NCBI GenBank assembly: GCA_015501075.1
Contig: JADNYJ010000053.1
Coordinates: 171,069-235,068 of the forward strand
Direction: 5' to 3'
Source of the DNA: Gymnopilus junonius
Taxonomy: Eukaryota; Basidiomycota; Agaricomycetes; Agaricales; Galerinaceae
Length of the DNA: 64,000 nt
Shown one piece after another: positions 1-11,476 of the stretch. The notes beneath the pieces were generated by a model, which saw only the letters and a program-made list of their open reading frames with translations, had not been told where the DNA came from and did not search any database. Each line of letters opens with the position of its first letter. Position 1 is the first letter of the stretch. The position numbers and the translations under genes are program-made.

Positions 1-508
1 CGAACGTGGCCATTCCTGTTCGTCGACATCGTCTACTTGAGTAGCTGGTATGTATGGTATCGTGCTCTTCATACACAAGACCCGCGTCCTCTACTACTTT
101 TGGCTGCTGCAACGTGGTCGATAATGGGGATCGATAAGAAGACGATGGCAAGACGTTGTTCTCGTCATGGTCAGGCTCGACCTTGTAAGTGATGATCGTT
201 CTTTGACTCTGAATATAACTTTTATTATGTTGATCTTTGAAGCATCGTCATTGTCGTGAGATGTTCGTCGTTTGTCTGTTGCGACTTTCTGTGCAGACGC
301 GTCTGTCGACCCTCCTTGGATGGTTGCCGTTGAAGGGATGATATTCTACGGGGGGACAGGGGGTTTTTGGGTCTATGCGTCTTTGACAATGATTTCTCAT
401 TAGCTCCCTTTGCTGATCAGCCATCAGAAGAACTTGCACGATCTGTGCTTCGTCTTGAACGTCCACACTATTTCCCGCTTCTTTACTCCTCCTCCCCTTA
501 AAATCCAA
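1..508 (-). CDS. hypothetical protein, 5' exons of a gene running off the left edge
   Basis: I do not recognise the product. On the minus strand an ATG at 508 opens a polar frame rich in Glu, Gln and Arg. A second open stretch of about 65 codons covers roughly 1-200 and reads on to the window edge; it is preceded by a plausible acceptor (TTCAG, near 208). The two stretches are in different frames, so an intron of roughly 150 nt between them is inferred; the donor is not decided (a GTAGAA near 350 is one option). No domain or signal peptide is visible. The gene diverges from the GMC oxidoreductase, with about 310 bp between the starts. It could be a chance open frame. Confidence 0.35.
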
Positions 509-540
509 TGCTCGTGCTGTATGGCATACGGACCGCTACC

Positions 541-570
541 CACGTGGAAGGAAATTTGACCACTGACTCA
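541..570. promoter_or_regulatory. candidate promoter motifs between divergent genes
   Basis: The 310 bp gap between the leftward gene and the GMC gene carries a perfect E-box CACGTG at 541-546 and a TGACTCA (Gcn4/AP-1-type bZIP site) at 564-570, followed by a second GTGACTGA half-site. Both are known fungal transcription-factor motifs. Their spacing in a shared upstream region is suggestive, but motifs this short occur by chance. Nothing else stands out in 509-818. Confidence 0.25.
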
Positions 571-818
571 GTGACTGACAATGTCATTCTAAACCGGTGG
601 TTTCCGTCGTCTTCTGTGACTCCACAGTCAAGCGAGTGCCATTGGACCATTCCAAGAGTCACCTGAACGAGCTTCGTTCAGAGAAGACTAATGCAATGTG
701 GCAGAAACCTAAATCCCTAGGTTAAGAATGGGGCTTCGAGCGTGTACTTAGCCTACGCGGGTCTCATGAATGGTCAGTTCTCTCTCCATTTCCTTCTCTT
801 TTCCGTTTGCAACTTGGT

Positions 819-3047
819 ATGCTAATACAGCATAACGTCGTATCCAGGATTTTTGCTGTCCTTTTACTCCACGGGCTGGCCCAAGCCGTTATACTGGGCA
901 GCCCAGCGGATGCTCGAACGAGTTATGATTTCGTCATCGTTGGAGGTGATTCATTTGAAAGACTTTCATCCAAATTTTATCTCTGATCATCCCTCTTATA
1001 ATAGGTGGTACGGCCGGAAATGTACTTGCCAATCGACTCACAGAAAATCCCGCTTTCAACGTCTTGGTACTTGAAGCAGGGCCAAGGTAAGCCGTTTCCG
1101 GTCATGACGTGTCCTAGCGAGCTAAAGTTCACTTCTGCCCAATCAGTGATGACGGAGTGCTGGAGATTGAAGTACCTTTCCTGTGTACGCATACAACGCC
1201 GGATACACCTTGGGATTGGAACTACACCACTGTTCCTCAGCCCGGTTTGAATGGTGCAACACTTTCCTATCCACGAGGGTATGTCTTGGGTGGCACCAGC
1301 TCCGTCAGTGCGTACAATTTTCAAGCACCCCTTACTCGCCTCAATACTCATCAATTGCCTCCTTATAGACTGTCTTGTGTACACCCGTGGGTCTGAGGCA
1401 GACTGGAACCGATACGCCGTAGTAACAGGCGACAATGGCTGGTCCTGGAAGAATATACTGCCTTACTTCAAGAAGAGCGAGAAATTCACGCCTCCTTCAG
1501 ACCACCACAACATTACTGGCGACTTCAATCCGGCCGTGCATGGCTTCAACGGATTCAACTCCATCAGTTTAGCTGGAGCCCCTACTGTCATTGACGGGCG
1601 CGTTCTTGCTGCGACGGAGGAGTTGGGTGAAGATTTCGAGACAAATGAAGATTATAACTCTGGGAGCCCTCTTGGTTTCGGTACACGAGATCCTTTTTTC
1701 TTGGAGACATTCTATTCATTCCAGTTTCTATCTGACAGGTTGGTCGCAGAACGTTATTGATGGACCTTCTGGGACTCGCAGCAGTTCCGCGTCTGGATAT
1801 CTTCGTAATGCCCTTAGGCGGCCCAACCTACATGTCCTCGTCAATGCGCAAGTCTCTCGGATATTACAAACAGGTACTGAACGCGGCTTCCCTGCTTTCC
1901 GTAAGGTCGAATACCGGATTAATGGTGGAGGTACGTTTCATCATTTCGTCAGTTTACACCTGGAAAGTTTATATACTTCCAGGGCCCCTCATCACCGCTA
2001 CTGCCAGTAAAGAGGTTATTGTCTCCGCTGGTTCAATCAACACTCCTCAAGTCCTGTCCAATTCCGGTATAGGTGACGCCAAGAAGCTCAAGCCCGTAGG
2101 CATCAAGTCTCTTGTCGACCTACCAGACGTGGGCCAGAACCTTTCTGACCATCCTATCATCGTCATGGCCTGGCTTGTTAACTCGACCTCAACATATGAC
2201 GACTTTAATCGAAATATGACCCTCCAAGCTCAAGAATTACAAGAATGGGAGAAGACGCGTCAAGGCCCGTTTGTCAACGGAATTTCGCAGCATATTGGAT
2301 TTATCAGAGTACCGGATGATAGCCCTATCTTTGAGAGTGAGACGGATCCATCACCAGGAGAGAACTCACCTCATTTCGAAATATTCATCTCTGTCAGTTT
2401 CTATTCAATTTCACCTCCTTGCTCATCCCTGATTCTCCTTCGTCCTAGAATTTCCTCCTCGGGACACCACCCGCGACAGGCAACTTCATGTCCATATCTG
2501 CCATTATGTACACCCCAGGACCTATATCCCGCGGCTCCGTCAACCTCACCTCCTCAGACCCTTTCAGCAGACCCATCGTCGACGCCGGCCTACTCCTCTC
2601 ACCTACCGATGTCCCTCTCCTTCGTGCTGGTGTACGGAGCATCCTCAAACTTGCCTCCGCGGAAGCGTTCAGTGATTATATCCTCGGACCCGCGGACCCG
2701 TCTCAACCTGGGGTTAATGCGACCGACGAGGAGATTGAGGCGTATCTGAGAGCCAATGCGCGCTCGGCTTATCATGTTGTCGGGACGAGTTCGATGTCGA
2801 AGGTCGGTGCGGCGGACGGCGTGGTCGATCCGGATTTGAAGTTGAAGAAGGTGAGCGGGGTGAGGGTGGTGGATGCTTCTATTTTGGTACGTTTTTCATT
2901 TCAACTGAAGTTTGGCAGCAAGGAAGCTGATACGTTTTTTTTTGCTTTTTTTTTAATCAGCCATTCGCACCAGCTGGACATACTCAAGCTGCAACGTATG
3001 CTTTGGCTGAGCGTGCGGCGGATTTGATCAAAGCTGATTTTGAGTGA
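819..3047 (+). CDS. GMC oxidoreductase, aryl-alcohol-oxidase-like, secreted flavoenzyme
   Basis: This gene encodes a glucose-methanol-choline family FAD oxidase or dehydrogenase, probably extracellular and H2O2-producing as aryl-alcohol oxidases are. Eight exons join in frame with GT-AG introns at 946-1004, 1087-1146, 1308-1368, 1681-1738, 1931-1982, 2393-2448 and 2887-2960, giving about 602 residues, the usual family length. The start at 819 is the only ATG that puts a hydrophobic signal peptide (about residues 10-25) in frame. The first intron splits the GGGTAGN dinucleotide-binding loop. Further GMC marks are [30 protein letters not shown], the catalytic His in [10 protein letters not shown] and the second His in PFAPAGHTQ. 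All catalytic landmarks are present and no stop or frameshift is seen, so this is the healthiest gene in the window. The exact substrate cannot be told from sequence. Confidence 0.93.
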
Positions 3048-3366
3048 GGTCGTCCCGAGGCGTTGCAGGCGGGTAGTGCTTTTGCTTGGAGGATGGAGAA
3101 GGATATCTTCGTATGCAAAGTATTGCATAGTTAAGTATAGTTCATTGATGTAAGTAAGGCGACATCTCGGAGAATTAATTCCAATAACAGCTTCGGCTTC
3201 GTATGAGAATGGCCACTGAAAGAACCCGGTCACAAGACGCAGATAGCGAGCTCAACTTCGAGGCCCATGACCCAGCACATCATCTTCAACTTTCTATCCA
3301 TAAGAAGTTCCCAGCAAGAGATACCGGGACCACCTTTGATACCTTTCTAACCTTTTCGTTCTTAAT

Positions 3367-4768
3367 ATGCCTCTAACCCAGGCTCAGCGCGACCACTTCC
3401 TCGAACACGGTTGGATCAAGATTCCCAACGCCATCTCAAAACCCATTATCGACGAATGGACGAAGAACGTCTGGGTACGTTTGGGCTGGGACGAACATGA
3501 CAAGGCGACGTGGGAAGAGGAGTACGTCAAGATGCCTAGGCATAGGGAGATCCCTGTCCAAGAGTTCGCCCCAAGTGCCTGGGAGGCTATGTGCGAGATT
3601 GTGGGCGGGGGAGGATAAAGTCGATCCTGTGAGGGAACGATATCACGGCGATCAATTTATTATCAATTTTGGGTCTGATTATTGGGATACGGCGAGTATT
3701 TGTCCAAGTCTCGTTCCGTTTCTTGACTAACGCACAACTTTGAAATTGTAGCATGAATCGCCCCCACCTCAAGAGCTGCGCGGATGGTGAGTTGGAAAAT
3801 AAGCGACCTGCTAATACATATTGGAATTCGTACTGAATAGGCACCACGATAATGACTGGTATCGACAGTTCCTCGACTCGTCCGGGAATGCTTTGACTAT
3901 TGTCCACTGCTTTACTGATGTTCCTCCTCGAGGTGGTGGAACGTGGTTGGCTGAGGACGGCATTGAGGCTATAGCGAAATATCTGTACGATCATCCCGAT
4001 GGACTGGATCCTCCATTTGAGAAGATTTTGTATACGCATATCAAGGACTGCCAGAAGTTCGTTCAAGTAATGTTTATTCGCAGGCCTGTCATCTAATTTA
4101 TGCTCACCGCAAAGTTAGGTCGAAGCGAAAGCAGGGGATACATTTATTCTTCATGGGCTCTTAGTTAGTGACTCGTTCAATTTCATTGGTTTGGAAGGCG
4201 ATAGGATAAGATGTAGACTGACAGACGATTGATAGCCCCATACTCATGGTGTTAATCACCTCCATTTTGCTCGGATTATCACAAATCCACACGTCAATAT
4301 GGTGGATCCTTTCAACCTCAATCGGTCAGATGGAAACTACGTGAGTTCTGTTATTCATGTTAATATATTCAATTAAAAATATTGCATACAGACTTTATGT
4401 GAACAAGTCATTTAAGAGCGCTGGGAAGGGAATCTGTACCAGAGTATAAGCCAACTAGAGAGAGGAAACGGCGAGTACTTTCTCGCTGGTCCGCTGATCC
4501 TGGGATGTATTCCTTATAGCCATTGTTCTTCCCGCTGCTTATGTTTAGATACCACCCTCGAACTGCTCCTTTTAAGCGCTCCCGAGTTGAACCGGAATTG
4601 AGAAGAATGTTGGAGCACGCGCAAGCAAATGGACTACCGCCAAGCTCTGTCGACTCTGTGTACCTCCAAAGCAATGAGGCTATCAAGCGGCACGAGGAGA
4701 GGAATGGATACGACCAACCTCATGGTCCTGGGCCCATTGCTTACTCAAAGAAGGACTATCATGGATAA
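3367..4768 (+). pseudogene. phytanoyl-CoA dioxygenase (PhyH)-like 2OG-Fe(II) oxygenase, frameshifted
   Basis: This is a PhyH-family Fe(II)/2-oxoglutarate dioxygenase. It begins MPLTQAQRDHFLEHGWIKIP and keeps the family order: a GDQFIINFGSDYW segment, GW-HHDNDWYRQFLDS with the HxD metal motif, HCFTDVPPRGGGTW, the distal His region (THGVNHLHFARI near 4250-4290), and a C-terminal KRSRVEPEL tail. Reading it needs at least six short introns. The first intron appears to use a GC donor (GCGAGT, near 3690). Two single-base problems break the frame: an extra G in a G-run near 3607-3614, and a missing T near 4411. Both lie in homopolymers, so sequencing error is possible and the host gene may be intact. 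It follows the GMC gene in tandem, 320 bp downstream. Confidence 0.85.
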
Positions 4769-5081
4769 TTATTATGAGCAGCGACGATATAGAACGAAAT
4801 ATTAATGAAACAAGTATCCTGTGATTCGTGAAGCCGTTCGGAAAGTGACGACTGGGGGCTGGTGACAGTAGAAATTGTATGGTCAATTTTTTGCGTTCCG
4901 GATTACCGGCCACAAATGGCCATCGCCTGCTGGTAAAGGTGAGGCTAAAGCAAGGCTGTTGAACGTGACACAAAGCGTCACTATGAAAGCCCACCAACCT
5001 CTAACTCGATATCCACCATGCCAGCTGCAACCGCGAATTGTGATTTAGTCGCCCGCCCTTATAATTCCTTTTCAAAGCAAG
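4769..5081. other. intergenic, nothing recognised
   Basis: This is AT-leaning, non-repetitive sequence between the PhyH-like gene and the truncated leucine-rich fragment. I see no coding signal on either strand and no match to the repeats elsewhere in the window. Confidence 0.5.
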
Positions 5082-5581
5082 ATGAAGCGTCTTGAATTTG
5101 GGGGCTGTATGCCTGCACCGGTGTCCATCAGCCATTCGTACTGCCCAGATCTTGCTGTTCTCGTTGGAGATCAGGCAGCAGTCGAAACCTTCATGCCAGG
5201 GCGAAAAATTATTTCTCTCCTTTGGAGATTCAGTCTTATCAGTCTTATCAGTGTAGAACATTCACCAGAATTACTTGTCAGAAAACTCTCGATTGAATTC
5301 ACTCATGTTCAGCATCTTTCGCTGGAGATCCATGCTGAATTGAACCCTATCATGACATACCTCCCATCCTTACAAGGCTTGGAAATATTCGGTCCTGAAT
5401 TAGAGATATCGTCCTTTGGATCTCATTTGGAATTCCGGTGATAGAACGTCTTCTTCTACAAGAAATATCTTCGTGGTCGTCTCATCCAAAACTCCGAGTT
5501 CTGATTTTTGGAATATCTCCTTGGAATACATCCGTCTTTCCGCCAGATAGAGAAAACGGGGTTATTCAAGACCTATTCTAT
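5082..5581 (+). pseudogene. leucine-rich (F-box-like) protein fragment truncated by Copia-A
   Basis: Two frames on the plus strand together read like the C-terminal half of a basidiomycete F-box/LRR-type protein. They show spaced hydrophobic strands (HVQHLSLEI, LQGLEIFG, LRVLIFGISPWN) and a final Pro-Asp-Arg-Glu-Asn tract near 5545-5560. The first frame stops at 5441 and the second, open from about 5475, runs straight into the Copia-A LTR, whose first bases supply the stop. The frame change needs an intron or an indel between 5430 and 5475. No clear F-box is visible in the part present. The family assignment is by general look only. Confidence 0.4.
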
Positions 5582-5795
5582 TGAGCGCAGCGTAATAATT
5601 TGATATGAGATTGTAAAATACTCGACTGTCCTTTGGACAGTCTATATACCTATGTACATGTTCACTAGATAATTCTACTAATTTCTAAATACTGGAAAGT
5701 ACTACGGCGGATGAGTAAGAATATTAATACGCGAAGGAATAAATAAGCGCCGTTAAGCGCGTCGCGTGTTGGCTGATCACCTGATTATCCCAACA
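5582..5795 (-). repeat. Copia-A 3' LTR
   Basis: 214 bp, aligned end to end with 10040-10253. It retains CpG at five sites where the partner reads TpG or CpA. On the minus strand it begins TG and ends CA. The last few codons of pol read into it. The adjacent polypurine tract is at 5796-5806. Confidence 0.95.
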
Positions 5796-8700
5796 CTCCC
5801 CCTTGGTCAGGCAACACTCCGAGTTCGTACGTAAAATTCTCGTGTGCCGGTTTATTTAGTGCTTTGGTAAATATATCCGCGAGGTTTTCATCCGTTTTGA
5901 TGTAGACTACGTCGATAATTCCGGTTTCCACGAGATCTCGTAAGAAATGATAAGATATGTCGATATGCTTTGTTCTCGCATGGAATTCCGGGTGGTGAGA
6001 AATTGAGATAGCTGCCTGATTGTCCGAAAAAATAGTGGAGGTCGTCGGGATTGGTAAATCGAGCTCCGAAAATAAAGATCTATGCCAAATTACTTGTTTG
6101 GCAATATGAGTGGTGGAGACATATTCTGCCTCAGCTGTTGAAAGAGCAACAGTATTTTGCTTTTTCGAGCTCCAGGCAATGGCTCCCCTGCCATAGTAAT
6201 TACATAACCGCTGATTGATTTTCTGTCGAGGTCGGCAGCCCAATCAGCATCACAATAGATGTGTAATTGATCATTTAATAAATGATCTTCTTCTCCTCCG
6301 AATGTGAGAGCGTGGTTCCGGGTACCTTTGAGGTAACGAAATATTCGTTTTACGGCTGCCCAGTGTTTTGGTTTTGGATTTGATGTGTGTTGCGCAAGTT
6401 TATGAGTTGAATAAGCAATATCCGGTCGTGTTCCATGCGCCAAGTACATTAATGATCCAATAAGCGCCGCATATCCGTGAGAGATCAAAGTTTCTTCATC
6501 CTCCTTGTCGACATTTCCATATTTGGTGTTGTCATCAAGTTTAACATGGGGATCGAGGGGTGTCGTTACAGGGTTGGCATCCTGTAATTTAAATTTCTTG
6601 AGTAGGATGTCGATAAAATGTGTTTGTGAGAGGATAATAATGTGGTCCCCTTGATGTATTTTGATTCCCAATAATAATGACGGCTGTCCGAGTGACTTGA
6701 TGTCAAAATGTGCTTGTAGATCCTTTTCCGTCCGATCATTTTCTTCATCCGTTGTTGAGATAGCGATGAAATCATCGACCCATATTAATAGAATCGTGAA
6801 TTCTTCTCCGTTTCGCCTAATATAGCAGCAGTAGTCTGTTTTTAGCTGCGAGAATCCTAATTTTGTGAGTACGGAGTCGAGTTCATGGTTCCACACATTT
6901 CCGGCTTGCTTCAATCCATAAAGGGATTTGATTAATTTGCAGACGTGATCCGTTCCGTCTGAATAGCCTTCCGGTTGTGCCATAAATATCTCCTCCTTTA
7001 GGTTCCCATGTAGATAGGCGCCCTTGACATCAAATTGCCGTAATTTTAAATTGTGTATGGCGGCAAATGCGAGGATTGTGCGCAAAGTCTCGAAGCGCAT
7101 GACTGGTGCAAAGGTCCCATCATTGCTGAAGTCTGTTCCGGGCTTCTGGGAAAATCCCTGAGCAACCAATCGTGCCTTGAATTTAATTAATTTGCCGTTT
7201 TCATCATGCTTCTTGGTAAATACCCATCGGCAACCTATTGCTTTGCGGTCTGGAGGTAATTCAGCAATTTGCCATGTTCCCATCTGCTGCAAAGTTCTAT
7301 ATTCTTCGTCCATAGCAGCCTTCCAATCAGCTGCTTCTTTTCCTGTAAGCGCTTCTTCAGGGTTCTTTGGTAAATCCAGTTCAGAAGCCATCAATGATAA
7401 TTCTCCCTTCGTAAATAGTTCATCAAATGATTGGCTGATGGCTACATTGGCTCGTTCCTTAGCCGTTGATTTAGCTTTTGATGATTCTGTAGGTCTGGAG
7501 ATCTCCGGTTCAATAAATCGTGGTGCAGGAATGCGAGAGCTGGGATTTGCAAGGAGTTTGTAATCAATTTGTTTGGTCCTATCACGTAAATTCCTTTGGT
7601 TTTGAGGTATTGTTTGCTGTCCATCAGGTGTAACAGGTCGATTTTCCTGTTTCTGATCATTTTCCGAAGGGGTTTGCTGGGGTGAATTGTCCAAAATCTC
7701 CCCCTCAGCTCGCAAACCCGGTAATTCGGTTGGACCTTGCCATTCCTTCGGCTCCTCATTTTCATTAAAGGTAAAATTCCGTGAGACCTTGACTGTCCGG
7801 GTGCGTGCGTCATAGTAACGGACTGCTTTTGATCCGTCATCGAATCCCATCAGCTTCATCTTCCTCGATTTTGGTTGTAACTTTGTTCTATTTTGGGATT
7901 CATCCAAGATCCATACGTCACTGCCCCATTCTCGTAAGTGGGAAATGTCTGGCTTCTTTCCTTTGAAGGCTTCGTAAGGGGTTTTGTCCTCCAATGCACG
8001 GGTAGGTGCCCGATTCCGTAGATAATTTGCATGTGCAATGGCTTCATCCCATAAAAATGCTGGCATTCCTTTTTCAATCATCATTGCCCTTGCTAGTTCC
8101 AATAGAGTTCGATTAAATCTTTCTGCAACTCCATTTTGCGATGGTGAATAAGGTGCTGTTGCTTCAATTGTTATCCCTTTGCGAAGCGCCCAGTCCTTTA
8201 ATTTCTGATTGATTAATTCCTTTCCATTGTCCATCTGGATCCATTTCACATGCCGCCCGGTTTGCCGCTCGATCCACTCCACATGTCCTTCCACTTTAGC
8301 CTGGCTTCTCCCTTGTTCCATAAAAATAGAACATGTCCATGCCGGGTGCAATCATCAATGAAAGAAACATAGTATCTTTGATGTCCAATTGATTCAGTGG
8401 GTGCGGGTCCCCATACATCAGACATGACTCTCTCTCCTGGTAATTCTGCACGATGTTCTGCTTCCTTTGGGTATGCCCTATGTGCTTGCTTTGCCTGTAT
8501 GCAAGCCTCGCACGTGTGTGAAGGAATACTGGATTCATCTATTAATAGGCCTTCCACCAGATTGTCCGAATTAAGACGTTGCAGTGCTTTGATCGAGATG
8601 TGTCCGAATCTCCGATGCCATTGATCCCAAGATATTTTTGGTGTGGTTGCAATATTAGTGCGTTCTTGGTCCAGTATGACTGCTCGGGCATGGAGTTTGA

Positions 8701-9937
8701 AGAGGTTCCCAACTAATGTTCCTTTCCCAATGACAATTCCATTTTTGTCCTTCAATATACATCCATTTTCTTGCTCGAGAATTGTTCCTCCTGCTCGCAA
8801 AAATTTCCCATCCGAAAATAGACAGTTCTCGGCCTCGGGGACATATAGCGTGTCCGAAAGTTTGTGTGTAAAAATAGTTCCATCAACATCAAAGTTGACT
8901 GCCACGGTTCCTCGGCCTTTTGCGATGGTTTTGGCTCCTCCGAAGCCAGTTATTTCTTCATGTCCGGGATGGAATTCAATAAATGCGTTATGGATATTGC
9001 AAATTGGTGAGGTAGTGCCAGAATCCTTTAGCCAATCATATTTGCCAATTTCCGAAGAGAAATTTCTGGGTGTGTGTGCCATGTATGCCCTTTCATTTAA
9101 GGTTTGATTGACTTCTTGTACCTGGTTTGCCTTGTTCCGGTTCAGTCCTCGCCTTCCTTTGGGTCCTTGACCCTCGCGTCCTCCTCCTTTGGCCCAACAG
9201 TCCTTCGAGAGGTGACCTTTCTTGTGACAATTATAGCACTCCTTGTCTGAATTGTCCGATTTAGCGCTTGGCTTCCATTTTCCCTTCTCCTTCGCTTGTA
9301 GGGTAGTAGCCATGTCCACGGTCTGGCCTTTACGTCGCCGATCCTCTTCTAATAATATCGTGACTAGCTCGTGTGATTTCAACTCCGGTTTGTTGCCACT
9401 TGATCCGAGATAAGATGAGGTATAATTATCCCAGGATTCCGGAAGTGATGTGATCAAGATCATGACGAAATCTTCATCCGAAACGAGGTTACCCATAGTA
9501 TGTAGTTCCTCCTGTAGCTTCCGTAGATTAGATACATGATCCACCATATTAAATCCTTCTTCAGCAGTGGCACGGTAAAGTGCTCTTCGAGTGGCAAGTA
9601 TGCCTAAACGGCCCTTTGATTCCTTAACCATAGTGAGTTGTTTCCACATGTCATGTGCTGTCATGGCGCCACTGATGTGAATCATTTCCGAGTCGCCTAA
9701 TGCCAATTCTATCTGCGTCCTGGCCTTCGAGTCCCCTAAATTCCATCTTTCCTGTATAGACACCTGATCCGAGGTGCTTGTTCCGTCGGCTGATTTTGGA
9801 GCATCTTCTAAGACATATTTCTCCAATCCAAGGTCATGTAATACCGCAAGCATACGTCGCTTCCACGGTAACCAATTGTCGGCCTTCAGCAATTCCATTC
9901 GGTAAGAGCCCGATGTATATGAAGCTTCTTCCGGCAT
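5785..9937 (-). pseudogene. Copia-A gag-pol polyprotein with two frameshifts
   Basis: Gag starts at 9937 and carries a UBN2-like region and the zinc knuckle CYNCHKKGHLSKDC (near 9190-9230). The protease shows DSGTT near 9020. The pre-integrase zinc region is WHRRFGHIS and the integrase shows SDVWG, QMDNGKE and GVAERFNRT, giving the D-D-E triad. RT has RWVFTKKHDENG, FDVKGAYLHG, SLYGLKQA and the active site WVDDF near 6770-6790. RNase H shows YCDADWA, ALSTAEAEY and TKHIDISYHF. The frame changes between about 8246 and 8351 inside the integrase, and again near 6185 in RNase H, where one G of a G-run appears missing. The second frame runs to the stop just inside the LTR. This copy is therefore non-functional as sequenced. 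Confidence 0.92.
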
Positions 9938-10020
9938 GTTGACGAGTTAAAAATAGGATGAGAGCGAGTGGGGCTGCCTAGCGGAGTAAGTCGAGTTGTT
10001 TCTTTGTTTGATTAGTTACG

Positions 10021-10036
10021 GCCGGGGCCCATAACC
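10021..10036 (-). other. Copia-A primer-binding site
   Basis: On the minus strand this reads GGTTATGGGCCCCGGC, three bases inside the 5' LTR. The same core occurs next to the LTRs of Copia-B (29563-29578) and Copia-C (60836-60850). It resembles the copia-type site that pairs with the 5' half of initiator tRNA-Met; that parallel is from memory of the copia family and was not checked here. Confidence 0.75.
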
Positions 10037-10039
10037 TAT

Positions 10040-10253
10040 TGAGCGCAGCGTAATAGTTTGATATGAGATTGTAAAATACTCAACTGTCCTTTGGACAGTC
10101 TATATACCTATGTACATGTTCACTAGATAATTCTACTAATTTCTAAATACTGGAAAGTACTATGGCGGATGAGTAAGAATATTAATACGTGAAGGAATAA
10201 ATAAGCGCTGTTAAGCGCGTCACGTGTTGGCTGATCACCTGATTATCCCAACA
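10040..10253 (-). repeat. Copia-A 5' LTR
   Basis: 214 bp, differing from 5582-5795 at six positions, all transitions. Five are CpG in the other LTR and TpG or CpA here; the sixth is an A/G difference outside CpG. It joins directly to the middle of a minus-strand non-LTR ORF1 at 10254. Confidence 0.95.
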
Positions 10254-10632
10254 TCTTCAGTGACTCCGCCACGGCAATCCAATCCCCCTCTGATCCTGTG
10301 AGGGAAAGGGCAGTAGGCTGCGGCTCTGGAGAAGCACTTGGGAGAGGGAAACGAACGGTGTCGTCATCCTCCCCCATGGAAACATCGGGGGACGAAGCCC
10401 TCAAAGCAATGGGAGTAGTGGCCTGCGAGTGGATCGCTGACCGAGACTCAGTCTCCTCCCACTCGCGAGGAGTGGGGGTGGCTGAAGCATATCGCTCTCG
10501 AATGGATCGAGAGGATGAAGAACCCTCAGGGGTTGGAGATTTGGAGCTCGAAGCTCCGACGGGTGGAATACGCCTGCCAGAGGCAGAAAGGGTGGGGCGC
10601 TTGGGCATGGACGATGATGATCGATCGGCCAT
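10254..10632 (-). pseudogene. non-LTR ORF1 (gag-like), N-terminal fragment
   Basis: The minus-strand start at 10632 opens a Ser/Pro/Arg-rich, disordered protein (MADRSSSSMPKRPTLSASGR...) that also contains GEDDDTVRFPLP and SLTGSEGDW. The same protein in better preserved form lies at 12001-13994, where it continues into zinc knuckles. Here it ends abruptly at the Copia-A LTR. It is read as the nucleic-acid-binding ORF1 of the LINE family, inverted during insertion. Confidence 0.75.
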
Positions 10633-10774
10633 CGACTTGCACTAAAGGTGCGTACACACTCGAATAACTGTAAACAGCTATCCAAGGACCAGATCGCAGG
10701 TTGTGGAGAAAAATTGCGGTGTTGTGAGGTATCGACGTTTTGCGATGGTGGTGGTCTGTGGGAAAGAAGGGATG

Positions 10775-11476
10775 GTCCAGGCTTGTGCCATGGACAATTG
10801 TGACTGCATTGTTGTCTTGTCAGACTCCACCAAAGCCTTGGGGAGCCTGCTTGATGCATCCGTGCATTCCGGCCAGGGCCATTCCTTGGCTGTTATTCAT
10901 GCCCTTACAGAGTGGTGGGCCAGAGGTCCAGGTCACCACATCTCCCTGCATCATGTCCCATCTTCGCTGAAATGGGGCATACATTACCAAGCTCACCTTA
11001 TGGCCACTGAGCTTTCAGTATCGGTGGGGCCTAACACACCTCATTCACTTGTGGCGCTGTGCAAGGCGGCTGACAATAATCCAGGGGAGGGCTGGAAGGA
11101 GTTGTTCCAGCAGCCTTCATACTCTAGGAGACAATTCTTGTCACTCACCAACCTTGATGGGGCTCAACTTGAACCATGGGCCAAATGAGGTGGCCCTTGG
11201 CTTCAGTATGCTGGCAGTGACTTGACTTTCTTTACCAGGGTCTCCCATGCCATTACCAACCATGCTCCCATTGGGGAGTAATACTCTCATTTCAACATTG
11301 ATGAAGCTACCAGCTGTGAGTGTGGACATCACCTCCAAACTCGCGAGCACATTTTCTGAATGTGTCCCCAACATGGTCGTCACAACTATCCAGTTCATCT
11401 GGATCAGCTCATATCCTTTTTGAAGGCTAACCTGACAGCATTCACCTTCAACCGCCCTCCTCGAGGTGTCGGATAA
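10775..11476 (+). pseudogene. non-LTR ORF2 C-terminal fragment (RNase H and Cys-His tail)
   Basis: Starting just after the inversion junction, the frame reads the second half of an RNase H domain (SDSTKALGSLLDAS, then HHVPSSLKWG) followed by the conserved tail up to FNRPPRGVG and TAA at 11474-11476. The C-terminal CEC-x-H cluster (near 11315-11360) matches copies B and C2. In-frame stops occur near 11187, 11281 and 11357. The domain start with the first catalytic Asp and the Glu is missing. Confidence 0.8.

Larger units (their letters stand above)
5582..10253 (-). mobile_element. Copia-A: Ty1/copia LTR retrotransposon, full length but defective
   Basis: The 4672 bp element is bounded by two 214 bp LTRs beginning TGTTGGG and ending GCTCA on the minus strand. 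It has a copia-type primer-binding site (10021-10036), a gag-pol region (5785-9937) in the order gag, protease, integrase, RT, RNase H, and a purine tract CCAAGGGGGAG beside the 3' LTR. The LTRs differ at six sites, all transitions, so the insertion is fairly young. Pol carries two frameshifts. The flanks do not show a 5 bp duplication (TCTAT on the left, TCTTC on the right), and the two sides belong to unrelated sequences, a host gene fragment and a non-LTR ORF1. Confidence 0.95.

Noticed and set aside
10298..10645. 115-codon plus-strand ORF opposite the LINE ORF1 fragment
   Set aside because: It is the antisense shadow of the Ser/Pro-rich ORF1, which has a second copy at 12001-13994 supporting the minus-strand reading.
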